A program made the position numbers and the translations under genes. Below, in pieces: positions 1-9,770 of a stretch of DNA of 64,000 nt. The stretch is from CADEED01 sp963839685 (GTDB lineage: Bacteria > Pseudomonadota > Gammaproteobacteria > Steroidobacterales > Steroidobacteraceae): NCBI GenBank assembly GCA_963839685.1, contig CAWIVS010000011.1, positions 434,001-498,000 of the forward strand, given 5' to 3'. The notes below the pieces were generated by a model. That model was given only the letters and a program-made list of their open reading frames with translations, was not told where the DNA came from and did not search any database. The stretch's first letter is position 1. Each line of letters opens with the position of its first letter.

Positions 1-1136
1 AGCGCCGGAAGTCCGCTCGAGCCCGTGCTGCGTCAGGACATGGAACAGCGGTTTGGCCACGACTTCTCCAGCGTGCGCGTGCATGCGGATTCGTCCGCCG
101 ATCAGTCGGCGCGCGACGTCAGGGCGCATGCCTACACCGTCGGACGCGACATCGTATTCGCGTCCGGAAAATACGCGCCACAGACCCGCCAGGGGCGTCA
201 TCTGCTCGCCCACGAGTTGACTCACGTCGTGCAAGGCGGCGGCGCGCTCGCGCGCGCCGCCGATTCGCCGCGCGGCCACATGTTGATGCGGCAGCCGGCG
301 ACAAAGGACGAAGCCGCGCCGGTAGCGGAAGTAGATCCATGCACCGCGCCCGATCCGATGTTGCCTACCTTCACCCCAGCCGAAGAGAAAAAACGCAACG
401 CGATCCTGCCGGACATGCTGCGCGGCGTGGCAGCAGACGAGAAGAAGGCCTGGTGCAAACACCTGCGCCGGGCGCTCGCGGCATTCTCGACTTCGCAGAT
501 GGAAGCGCTGAACGCGGCCGGCGTGCGCTTCTGGCGCTCCGGCGGGCCCGCCGCCGTTCGACGCCGAATTTGGGCCGTCCAAGACCGGCCGCTACGAAAT
601 GGCTCGTTACGATATCCCTACCGCGTCATCTCCTGGCGCCCCGCGAGGGGGTCGACGAGGTCCGTCACGAGCTGGCGCACGCCTGGGATCACGTACGTGA
701 CGGCAAGGTCCGGCGGCTCGACAACTACAAGGGCGCGCAGCTCAAGAAGGAGGTTCTCGCGCCCGCAACCTTTGCCTCCGAAACCAACAAGAAGCGTGTG
801 ACCGTTGCCGAGCCGGCGGGTGCCGGCACGAAACAGGTAGGCCTGTCCATCAAGGACACCTTCGATCGGTTCATCAAGCGGCCAGTCCAGGACTACTGGT
901 CGTTCAGGAACTCAAAGACCGATCCGGAGCACGTGACCAGTAACGTGAAGGAGTTCTACGCGGAGGGCTACAGCGTCTTTCACGGCGGCGACGAAGACGC
1001 ACAGGCACAGCTGCTGTGCGCTGCGCCCGAGCTGTACCAGTTGCTCGAAAAGGAAGCGCTCGCCGAAAAACTCGCGGTGCCGGATCGCAAGAAGCTCGAC
1101 GCGAACAACGCCTCCAACAAACGCACCTGTAGCTGA
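1..1136 (+). CDS. DUF4157 metalloprotease, candidate eCIS effector (5' partial, frameshifted)
   Basis: The reading frame is open from the first base, so the gene starts outside the window. The N-terminal part matches the eCIS-associated DUF4157 pattern: a 'RFGHDFSSVRVH' stretch, then LLAHELTH (zinc HExxH, bases 211-225). A second zinc motif, HELAHAWDH, lies at 666-692, with a downstream EFYAEGYSVF segment (about 950-979) whose Glu could be the third zinc ligand of a gluzincin-type protease. The two halves are in different frames. The shift happens in two steps, near 550 and near 640, and both look like one-base insertions in GC-rich runs. DUF4157 proteins are often encoded in eCIS loci and several act as cargo, so a toxin/effector role is inferred from family and from position just upstream of the baseplate genes. 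Substrate is unknown. Confidence 0.75.
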   Translation, partial: RRKSARARAASGHGTAVWPRLLQRARACGFVRRSVGARRQGACLHRRTRHRIRVRKIRATDPPGASSARPRVDSRRARRRRARARRRFAARPHVDAAAGDKGRSRAGSGSRSMHRARSDVAYLHPSRREKTQRDPAGHAARRGSRREEGLVQTPAPGARGILDFADGSAERGRRALLALRRARRRSTPNLGRPRPAATKWLVTISLPRHLLAPREGVDEVRHELAHAWDHVRDGKVRRLDNYKGAQLKKEVLAPATFASETNKKRVTVAEPAGAGTKQVGLSIKDTFDRFIKRPVQDYWSFRNSKTDPEHVTSNVKEFYAEGYSVFHGGDEDAQAQLLCAAPELYQLLEKEALAEKLAVPDRKKLDANNASNKRTCS

Positions 1137-1173
1137 CGCCGCAGCGGAGCGAAACGAACGTGAAAAACTCACC

Positions 1174-1833
1174 ATGACTCTCACCGCCTCGCCCAAACTA
1201 CTCAAAGGCGGCCTCATCGTGCTCGCGCCCGACGGCACGCGCGCGCGCCGCGTGATCTCTCTCCAGTACAACCCCGACACGCTCACGCGCAGCTACCAGG
1301 TGCAGGGCGTCGGCGGCGAAGGCGGCGGCGAACGCGCGCAGCCGTTCCGCCTCAAGGGCGCGGCGATCGAATCCATCAAGCTCGACGCCGAGATCGACGC
1401 CACCGATCAGCTCGAATTCCCGGATCGCAACGCGGTCGCGACCGAAGTCGGCATCGCGCCGCAGATCGCGGCGCTCGAGACACTGGTGAATCCGACGACG
1501 GCCGACTTGCTCGCGATCGACGCCGACGCGCGCGGCGGCACGCTCGAGATCCTGCCGCCGGAATCGCCGCTGGTGATCTTCGTCTGGAGCCGCAGCCGCG
1601 TGGCGCCGGTGCGCGTCACGGATTTCTCCGTCACCGAGGAAGCCTTCGACCCGCTGCTCAATCCGATCCGCGCCAAGGTGAGCCTCGGCCTGCGCGTGCT
1701 CACGGTCGACGACCTCGGCTACTCGCATCGCGGCGGCACCCTGTTCCTCTCCTATCTGCGCACGCGCGAGGCGCTGGCGGCGCGCGTGCCGGGCGCGACG
1801 CTGCAGTCGCTCGGCCTTTCGAACCTGCCATGA
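1174..1833 (+). CDS. contractile injection system tube-associated protein (CIS_tube family, Afp7-like)
   Basis: Intact 219-aa frame. The start region (GGLIVLAPDG... followed by ISLQYNPDTL) is the typical opening of the CIS_tube family found in eCIS and related tailocin-like operons, where it joins the inner tube to the baseplate hub. The C-terminal part (PVRVTDFSVTEEAFDP... VSLGLRVL) also fits this family. It is followed after 9 bases by the LysM gene, the order seen in Afp/PVC-type loci where these functions are fused or adjacent. No membrane segment or signal peptide is visible, as expected for a cytoplasmically assembled particle. Confidence 0.8.
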   Translation: MTLTASPKLLKGGLIVLAPDGTRARRVISLQYNPDTLTRSYQVQGVGGEGGGERAQPFRLKGAAIESIKLDAEIDATDQLEFPDRNAVATEVGIAPQIAALETLVNPTTADLLAIDADARGGTLEILPPESPLVIFVWSRSRVAPVRVTDFSVTEEAFDPLLNPIRAKVSLGLRVLTVDDLGYSHRGGTLFLSYLRTREALAARVPGATLQSLGLSNLP

Positions 1834-1842
1834 GGTGAACGC

Positions 1843-2217
1843 ATGAACGATCCCGTACAGATGCTCATCGACGCCGGCGCGATTCCGACGTCGCCGTTCG
1901 GGCCGTCGAGCCGCTACGCGAACGTGGCGCTCGGCCGCTACACGTTTCCGGGCGCGGACGCGGGCGATGAGACCAGCGTGGCCTACGTGCTGCGGCGTTT
2001 CGTGCCGCAGGCGCGCGACATTCCGCTCGCGACGCGCCACCCGGTGCGCGCGGGCGATCGCGCGGACAACATCGCCGCCAACTACCTGGGCGACGCGCAG
2101 CTCAACTGGCGCGTCGCGGACGCGAACCTCGCGACCGACATGCTCGAGCTCACGGCGACGCCGGGCATGCGCATCGCGATTCCACTGCCGCCGGGTGCGG
2201 CGGAGCCTGAGACGCAC
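1843..2217 (+). CDS. LysM-domain baseplate adaptor
   Basis: About 125 aa. The C-terminal half is a recognisable LysM module (HPVRAGDRADNIAANYLGD ... WRVADANLA ... PGMRIAIPLP). In eCIS and Mu/P2-type baseplates such small LysM proteins help dock the hub to the tube or sheath. No stop codon is seen in frame before the next start (ATG 2218): the frame runs straight into the hub gene. A TGA at 2208-2210 in the frame reached after one lost base is the likely true end, so the apparent fusion is probably one of the many indels in this region. The start has a purine-rich AGGTGA just upstream. Confidence 0.75.
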
Positions 2218-3353
2218 ATGCTGGGCAGCATCAAACTCTCGCTGCTCATGGGCACCGGTGCCGATGCCGGCGCCCAGCTTCGTGGTCGAAGCGCTGAGCT
2301 CGGTCAAGGTGGACGCGGGCTCGGGCGATGCGCAGAGCGGCTTCGAGCTCACTTTCGACGTGCCGACTGCGCTCGCCGCTGCGAGCTCTGTTCCTGGCGT
2401 CGGGCGGCGGCGCGGTCGGCGGCGTGCCGCTGATGCGCGTGGTGCTCATCGTCACGATGAACGGCCGCGCCGAGCCCATCATCGACGGCGTCGCCACCGA
2501 CATCGAGGCGCAGCCGACCGAAGGCGGCAACGCGAAGCTCATCGTCAAGGGCAAGGATCTCTCGGCGCTCATGGACGTGGTGGAGATCGCGGGGCTGCCG
2601 TACCCGGCGATGCCGCCCTCGGTGCGCGTGCTGGCCATCCTCGCGAAATACGCGGCGTTCGGCGTCATTCCGATGGTGATTCCCGCGGTGGTCGACGAGC
2701 CGCCGTTGCCGACGGAACGGATCCCGCAACACAAGGGCACGGACTACGGATACGTCGCGAGCTCGCGCAGGAGGTGGGCTACGTCTTCTACCTCGAGCCG
2801 GGCCCGACGCCGGGCATGTCGCGCGCCTATTGGGGGCCGGAGATCCGCGTCGGCATGCCGCAGCCGGCACTAACTACCGGCATGGACGCGATCAGCAACG
2901 TCGACCAGATCTCGTTCCACTTCGATCGCGAGGCGAAGTCGATCCCGGTGGTCTTCTTCCACGAGCCGCAGAGCAAGCTTGCCATCGGCCTGCCGATCCC
3001 GGACATCACGCCGATGAATCCGCCGCTCGGTCTGGTGCCGCCGCTGCCGCCGAAGGTCGAGCATCTCTCGGACACGGGGCATCTGCACGCCGGGGCAGGC
3101 GATGATGCGCGGCCTCGCCTACGTGGCCAGCACAGCGACTGCGTGTTCGGCAACGGCACGCTCGACGTCGCGAAGTACGGCCGCGTGCTCAAGTCCCGCC
3201 AGCTCGTCGGCGTGCGCGGCGCCGGGTCTGCCCTACGACGGCCTCTACTACGTGCAGAACGTGACGCACGACATCCAGCGCGGCGCCTACAAGCAAACCT
3301 TCTCGCTGGCGCGCAACGGGCTGTTCCCGACGCTGCCGGTGGTGCCGACATGA
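2218..3353 (+). CDS. gpD-like baseplate hub (phage late control D family), frameshifted
   Basis: Around 375 aa when reassembled from three frames. Fragments in order are MLGSIKLSLLMG, FVVEALSSVKVD with GFELTFDVP, a long segment with TMNGRAEPIIDGVATDIEAQ and LIVKGKDLSALMDV, then LAQEVGYVFYLEPGP, ISFHFDREAKSIPVVF, and finally LPYDGLYYVQNVTHDI and ALSLARNG-like text ending in VVPT. This architecture is that of the gpD/gp27-like hub that carries the spike. Frame changes are near 2265, 2330, 2750, 3110 and 3230. The end overlaps the next start (ATGA-type, 3350-3353), which supports one translationally coupled operon. As sequenced it would not give a full protein; assembly error is the preferred explanation. 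Confidence 0.75.
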
Positions 3354-3851
3354 GTGACAGGCGCTTCCACGGCATTTATCCGGCGCGCGTCGAGAACAAC
3401 ATCGATCCGCTCAACATGGCGCGCATCCAGGTGTCGGTGGCGGATGTCGGCGGCGCGTCGATCTCGAGCTGGGCGCTGCCGTGCCTGCCGGTGACCGGCA
3501 TGAACACGGGCATGTTCACCGTGCCGCCGATCGGCTCGGCGGTGTGGGTGCAGTTCGTGCGCGGCGATACCGACTATCCGGTGTGGCTGGGCGGCTATTT
3601 CGCCAATGGCGAGGCGCCGCAGCTCTCGAAGCGCGTGCCGCCGGGCGTCAGCGGCATCACGCTCCAAACTACCGCAACAATGGCCTCGTGATCAGCGACG
3701 CGCCCGGCGGCGGCATCCTCATCCAGACCGCGGGCGGCGCGAAGATCGAGATCAGCGATCTCGGCATCACCATCGCCGCGCAGGGCGCCGAGATCAAGTT
3801 GAGCGGCGGCACGGTCAACATCAACAACAACGCTCACTCACCATCACCTAG
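3350..3851 (+). CDS. gpV-like baseplate spike protein (VgrG/gp5 OB-fold type), frameshifted
   Basis: Starts MSDRRFHGIYPARV and contains RIQVSVADVGG, TVPPIGSAVWVQFVRGD and YPVWLGGYF, which is the OB-fold of gpV/gp5 spikes, then a repetitive beta-rich C-terminus (GGILIQTAGGAKIEISDLGI, IKLSGGTVNINNN, LTIT) fitting the triangular beta-helix needle. Frame changes occur near 3668 and near 3835. Length about 166 aa. It overlaps the hub gene by 4 bases and is followed by the tip gene, so hub, spike and tip are encoded in assembly order. Confidence 0.8.
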
Positions 3852-3863
3852 CAAGGACGCACG

Positions 3864-4170
3864 ATGCCCGGCTTCGTCATCACCAAGAGCTCGCATCGCT
3901 GAACTGCCCGCACTCGGCGGCCGGCAACTCCCGACAGTGACGGACATGCACGTCAAGATCGACGGACAGCCGATCGTCCTGCAGTGCAGCCCTACATCAT
4001 CACGACCTGCACGGGAGGACAATCGAAGTGCACCGCGGGCAGCTGGATCAAGGGCGCGAGCGCGTGAAAGCCAGCGGCATCCGGTCGCGATCAGCACCGG
4101 CATCTCGCTGATGCCCCCGCTGGCGCCGTTCGCCGTGATGCTCACCCAGCAGCGCGTCAAGGCGACCTAG
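3864..4170 (+). CDS. PAAR-like spike tip protein, frameshifted
   Basis: About 102 aa in total. It begins MPGFVITKSS, and after a frame change near 3900 continues with VTDMHVKIDGQPIVLQC, then (third frame segment) IITTCTGG and CTAGSWIKGA, then GIPVAISTGISLMPPL and stops at TAG 4168-4170. The short Cys-containing, Gly/Pro-rich pattern and the position directly after the spike gene are those of PAAR-like proteins that cap eCIS spikes. The sequence is too broken to assign the metal ligands. Confidence rests partly on gene order. Confidence 0.6.
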
Positions 4171-4179
4171 GAGCGCAAC

Positions 4180-4548
4180 GTGAGCGAGCTCGACTTCCCC
4201 TATCACTTCGACGGCCGCGGACGCACGGCGGGAAGCACAGCGGAGAAGCACATCCGCGATCTCATCGAGCAGGTGCTGCTCACGTCGCCCGGCGAACGCG
4301 TGATGCGGCCGGACTTCGGCAGCGGCCTGCTCGCGATGGTGTTCGAGCCCAACAGCACGGCGCTGGCCGCGACCTCGCAGATGCTGATCCAGGGCGCGCT
4401 GCAACAGCACCTGGGTCATCTCATCGCGGTGCAGGGCGTGGAAGTCGAAGCGATCGACAGCACTTTCCGCGTCGAGGTGCGTTACTCGGTGCTCGGCGAC
4501 GGCACCAGCCAGGTGGCGAGCTTCGCGCTGCCGGGAGGTGCGCTGTGA
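4180..4548 (+). CDS. gp25/gpW-family baseplate wedge protein
   Basis: Intact, 122 aa. Key segments IRDLIEQVLLTSPGERVMRPDFGSGL and FEPNS are the hallmark of the GPW/gp25 family (lysozyme-related baseplate wedge subunit, Afp9-like). In contractile particles this protein sits in the inner baseplate and helps start sheath assembly. The stop codon overlaps the next start by 4 bases (4545-4548). One of the few undamaged genes in this part of the operon. Confidence 0.88.
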   Translation: MSELDFPYHFDGRGRTAGSTAEKHIRDLIEQVLLTSPGERVMRPDFGSGLLAMVFEPNSTALAATSQMLIQGALQQHLGHLIAVQGVEVEAIDSTFRVEVRYSVLGDGTSQVASFALPGGAL

Positions 4549-7109
4549 TCTTCCATTGCTGCGAGCGCCGCCGGCTCGAGGTGTTGCGCCGCTCGAGCAC
4601 CAACAAGAACGCCATCGAGTTCCTGGAAGTTCTCGATCACGCCGCGCCGCCGGGCGTCGAGCCGCAGCGCACGCTGTTCGTGCGGCTGCTGCGTGTGCCG
4701 CCGGCGCTCACCGCCGCCAACGTGAGCATCACCGGCGGCGAACGCATTCCGACCATCGGCATCGAATGGGTGGCGACGGCGGACAACCTGCCGGCCACCG
4801 CGGAGCCGGGTCTCGTCGATGGGCTCGACGAACTGCCGCGCACCCTGGTGGTTCGCACGACCTCGAACGGCGACTTTTCGCGCTACACCTTCGCGCTCGT
4901 CGAAAGCCCGGGCAGCAGCCAGCCGCCGACCAATTTCGATCCGGTGCTGTCATCCATCGACTTCTCCTTCAAGGTGGAGTGCCCGTCGGATTTCGACTGC
5001 GCCGAGCCGCTCGACTGCGCGCCGGCGCCAGTAGAAACGCCGCGCATCGACTACCTCGCCAAGGACTACGAGGGATTCCGGCGCCTGATGCTCGATCGCC
5101 TGAGCCTGCTGACGCCGACATGGCGCGAGCGCTCGGCGGCGGATGCCGGTGTCGCGCTGGTCGAGCTGCTGGCCTATGCCGCGGACAACCTGAGCTACCG
5201 CCAGGACGTGGTCGCGAACGAGGCCTATCTGAACACGGCCCGTCAGCGCATCTCGGTGCGCCGGCATGCGCGCCTGGTGGACTACTTCCTGCACGAGGGC
5301 TGCAATGCGCGCGCCTTCGTGCACTTCGCCCTCGACACCGAAGGCGCGACGCATCTTCTGCCCGCGGCGCGCGCGCGCTGTTCACGCAGGTGCCCGGCAT
5401 CGAGGACGCCGTGATCGTGCCGGGCAGCGAAGCCGAGCGTGTCGCCCGCAACGCCGGCGTGCTGGTGTTCGAGACCGTGCACGAGAAGCAGCTGAGCGAA
5501 TCACTGAACGAGCTCCACTTCTACACCTGGGGTGACGAGGAATGCTGCCTGCCGCGGGGCGCGACCTCGGCCACGCTGGTGGGACATGCCGAAGGCCTGG
5601 CGCGCGGCGATTTCCTGGTGTTCGTGGAGCGCAAGAGTCCCGACGCGGCTCACCGAAGAGGATGCGGACCGCAAGCATCGGCATGCCGTGCGACTCACGC
5701 GCGTCGAGTTCACGGTCGACCCTTCCGGCAAGTTGTTCGGACCCGAGGCGGTGGATGAGCCGAGCCCATCACGCGCATCGAATGGGATCCGAGCGATGCC
5801 TTGCCATTCGCGCTGTGCGTCTCCGTCGCGGAAGAGCCAAACGTCAGTGTCGCGCTCGGCAACATCGTGCTGGTCGAGCATGGCGAAGCGCAGCCGGTCG
5901 ACGTGCTCCCGCTCGGTGCCCGACGAAGAGAAGTTCTACGCACGACGCACGAATCGAGTTGGCGATTGCTGCGATCCGCCCGAGCCGCTGCGTTTGCCGT
6001 TGCGCTACCGGCCGGTGTTGCGGGACCTGCCGCTCACGCACGGTTTCCGTCTCGCCGATCTGCTGAAGCCTCCCGCGGATGCCCCGCAGGATTTCTGGAG
6101 CGCGGCGGCGCTGCGCGCGCTGAATCCGCGCGATGCGATGCCGCATGTGCTGACGCTTACGGGCACGGTAAATGACCAGGACGACGACTGGTTTCCTCGG
6201 CGGGACCTGCTGGCCAGTGACGGCGCGGCGCGCGACTTCGTGGTCGAAATCCAGGACGACGGGCGCGCCCGCCTGCGCTTCGGCGACGACACCCACGGTC
6301 GGCGCCCGGAAGAAGAAACAGAGTTCAAGGCTATCTACCGCGTCGGCAATGGTTCCGCCGGCAATGTCGGCGGCGAGGCCATCGTGCACCTGCTGCTGGA
6401 GGGCAATTCGCCGATCGGCAAAGATCTCCAATCCGCTGCCCGCCTTCGGGGGCGTCGACGCGGAGGACATCGAAGCCGCGCGCCGCGATGCGCCGCAGGC
6501 GTTTCGCACCCAGGAGCGCGCGGTGACGGCCGCAGACTATGCCGAAGCTCGCGGGCCGACGGCCGGACGTGCAACGCGCCGCGGCCACGTTCCGCTGGAC
6601 GGGGAGCTGGCACACGGTGTTCGTCACGGCGGATCGCGTCGGCGGCGCGAAGGTGGACGCCGAATTCGAAGGCGGACTGCGGCGCCATCTCGAGCGCTTC
6701 CGCATGGCGGGCTACGACCTCGAGGTCGACGCGCCGCATTTCGTTCCGCTGGACGTGTCGCTGCACATCTGCGTGAAGCCTGGATATTTCCGCTCCGCGG
6801 TGATCGCCGCGGTGCGCGAGGCGCTGTCGAGCGTGCTGCTGCCCGACGGGCGTCTCGGCGCCTTTCACCCCGACAACTTCACTTTCGGCCAGCCGGTGTA
6901 CGCCAGCCGCGTGGTCGCGGCCGCGCAGTCGGTCGAAGGGCGTGGAGTCGGTGCGCCTGGATCGCTTCCAGCGGCTGGTCGATCCGGATCCTTCGACGCA
7001 GGAGAACGGCGTGGTACCGATCGGGCGCCTGGAAGTGGCGCAACTCGATAACGATCCAAACTTCCGCGATCGCGGGCGGCTGCTGGTATCGGCGGGAGGT
7101 GGCCAATGA
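4545..7109 (+). CDS. large J-like baseplate assembly protein 1 (Afp11-type), frameshifted
   Basis: Inferred length about 855 aa. The N-terminal 280 aa are intact and show PRIDYLAKDYEGFRRLMLDRL, DAGVALVELLAYAADNLSYRQDVVANEAYL and ARQRISVRRHARLVDY, the signature of the putative baseplate assembly family of eCIS and tailocins. Later blocks (FYTWGDEECCLP, RLRFGDDTHGRRP, YRVGNGSAGNVGGEA, VTAADYAE, CVKPGYFRSAVIAAV, FGQPVYASRVVAAAQ) follow in the correct order in different frames, with shifts near 5380, 5640, 5790, 5910, 6440, 6540 and 6950. It ends LLVSAGGGQ and overlaps the next start. Forms the baseplate wedge together with the next protein. Confidence 0.82.
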
Positions 7110-9770
7110 GCACGCCGCGACCGGAACCACCGCGCCTCGACGCCGATTCCGCCCGGCACCGAGTCCTGCCTGTGCTGCGACGGCGTCGCGCCGGCGACTC
7201 CACTGGCCATCGAAAATCGCGGCGGTCTCTCGGCCATCAGCTACCGCATCGGTGGTTACGGCCGACTTCCGCGAGAGCCTGCACGCCGCCCTGTCGTCCA
7301 GCGATTTCACGAAGCTCGGCGAGCTGCGCACGCGCGACGACGGACGACTTCACCATCGGACTCATCGACGCCTTCGCCTGCGCGGCCGACGTGCTCACCT
7401 TCTACCAGGAGCGCATCGCCAATGAGTCGTATCTCGGCACGGCGCGCGAACGCGTGTCGCTGGCAGGAGATGGGCAGGCTGATCGGCTATCGACTGCGTC
7501 CCGGCGTCGCGGCGGAAACCTTGCTGGCGTTCACCTTCGAGACGCCGCCGACACCGCCGCCCGCGGCGAAACCCGAACCCGGCATGTTCGTCACTGGCGT
7601 GCCGGCGCAAGTGACCGTGGCCGCCGGCCTGGCCGTGCGCAGCGTGCCCGCACCCGGACGAAACGCCGCAGGTGTTCGAAACCGTCGAAGCATTCACGGC
7701 GCGGCCCACCTGGAATGCGCTGCAACCGTGGATGTCGGAAGTCGCGCGGCCGGCGAATGGCGCGACGTTCACTTTTCTTCGCGGCGTCGCGACGGGACTC
7801 AGGCCCGGCGACGCGTTGCTCATCGTCGGCGACGAGTTCCGCAACGACAACAACTCCAACCGCTGGGATTTCCGCATCCTGGACAGCGTTTCGATCGACG
7901 CCGCGAACGACCGCACGCGCGTGAGCTGGCGGCGGCCGCTGGGCTCCATCGATCCGCCCATGGGAACCAGCGCGAGCGCGGAGGTGTTCGCGCTGCGCCG
8001 GCGTGCCGCGGTGTTCGGCCACAACGCGCCGGTGTGGCTCACCATGACCACGGACTTCCGCTCGGGCTACGAGCTGACGTTTCCGCGCGGCGAGACGCCC
8101 GTCCCGATTCTGTTCCGCGCCGCCAATCCGACCAGGCGGAAGACTGGCCGCGATTCGAGATCTCGCGGGATGACTCGAGCATCGATCTCGACTCCGTGTA
8201 TTCGGAAATGCCCTCCGGCAGCTTCGTGGTGCTGGCCCGCGGCAACTTCAACTACCCGGCCGAGCCGGCGCCGCCCGACACCTACGTCGAGCTGTACACG
8301 GTGACCAGCGTTTCCGAGGTGTCGCGCGAGGAATTCGCGCGTGTCGGCCAAGGTGACGCGCCTCGGTCTCTCGGGCGCCAACTACGACAAGTTCCGCGGC
8401 GACGTGCGCGGCACCAGTGTGTTCGGCCAGTCCGAATCGTTGCCGCTCGCGGAATACCCGGTGAACGATGCGGTGGCGGGAGACAGCATTCCCGTCGCCG
8501 TCGCGCCGGAGGGACTCGAAGCCGGCAGGCACCTGCTCATTCGCGGCAAGCGCGTCAGCGACGGCGTAGCCATCATCCATGGCGCCACGCTGGTGTCGGC
8601 CGCATCCGCGGGCAGCGGGCGAAGCACTCTGACTATCGATCCGCCGCTGCCGGCGCCATTGCGCCGCGACTCGGTGGTGGTGCACGCCAACGTGGCGCTG
8701 GCGACCCACGGCGAAACCGTGTCGCAGATCCTGGGTGCAGGCAATGCGGCGACGCCGTTTCAGCGTTTCGAACTCAGGCAGCTGCCGCTCACGTATCGCG
8801 CCGCCGCGAACGAGCTCGGCGCCAGTCCCGAACTCACCGTGCGTGTCGACGACATCGCCTGGAAATTGCGCGACAGCCTGTTCGGCGCCAGCATCGCGCG
8901 ACCGGGTCTTCTCGCTGCAGAACGACGAGCAGGGCCGCAACTTCGTCGCCTTCGGCGACGGATCGCGCGGCGCGCGGCCGTCGAGCGGCGTGAACAATGT
9001 GCGCGCCACCTACCGCAAGGGCCTGGGCGCCGCCGGCAATGTTGCGGCCGAGAGCCTGACGCAGCCGACGCAACGCCCGCTCGGAATGAAAGGCGTCAGC
9101 AATCCGTTGCCGGCCGAGGGTGGCACCGATCCCGAGAGCGCGGAACAGGCGCGACAGAGCATGCCGCTGATGACGCGCACACTCGGCCGCGCGGTCTCGC
9201 TGCTGGACTACGAGGACTTCGCGCGCGCCTTCTCTGGCATAGCCAAGGCGCGGGCGCAGGTGCTGCACCTGTCTTCCGGGCCGACGATCGCGATCACCAT
9301 CGCGGGTCCCGGGGGAGTCGTGATCTCTCCCGACAGTCCCGTCTGGGTCAATCTCGCTGCGGCGCTGGCCGACAATGGCGATCCGCACGTTGCCGTGCGT
9401 CTCCTGGCGCATCATCCCGGCACTTTCCGCATCGGTCTGCGGGTCAAGCGGGATCCGGACTTCGAGAGCAGCCTGGTGTTGAGTGAAGTCGAAGCCGCGC
9501 TGCGCGCGCGTTTCAGCTTCGATGCGCGCTCACTGGGTCAGCCGGTGCAACAGTCGGAAGTGATCGCCGCGGCGCAGGCCGTGCGTGGCGTCGTCGCCGT
9601 CGACCTGGATTTTCTCTACGGCGGCACGCGTCCCGTGTCGCAGACGTGCGCTCTCCCTGCAGGTACGACTGCTCGCCAATCGCATGAGCATCAGCGATGG
9701 CGTGCTCATCCCGGATGAAGTGCTGACCCTGCATCCGGATCCCTTCAAGCGCCTCGAGGAAATGCCATGA
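7106..9770 (+). CDS. large J-like baseplate assembly protein 2 (Afp12-type), frameshifted
   Basis: Inferred length about 888 aa, a paralogue of the preceding gene. Recognisable blocks are DDFTIGLIDAFACAADVLTFYQERIANESYLGTA, MGRLIGYRLRPGVAA, VFALRRRAAVFGHNAPVW, the FVAFGDGSRGARPSSGVNNV block with YRKGLGAAGNVAAESL, VSLLDYEDFARAFSGIAKA and the terminal LIPDEVLTLHPDPFKRLEEMP. The pieces lie in successive frames with breaks near 7170, 7240, 7345, 7465, 7660, 8130, 8340, 8900 and 9650. Stop 9768-9770 overlaps the next ATG at 9767. In Afp/PVC systems two such proteins form the wedge that surrounds the hub. Confidence 0.8.

Noticed and set aside
1198..2352. Long minus-strand open frame (384 aa) opposite the CIS tube and LysM genes
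   Set aside because: Arg/His-rich antisense shadow typical of high-GC DNA; no family features, while the + strand genes are clearly conserved.
4545..9770. Programmed frameshifting in the baseplate genes
   Set aside because: Breaks are too many, lack a common slippery sequence, and equal breaks occur in unrelated genes; indel errors explain them better.
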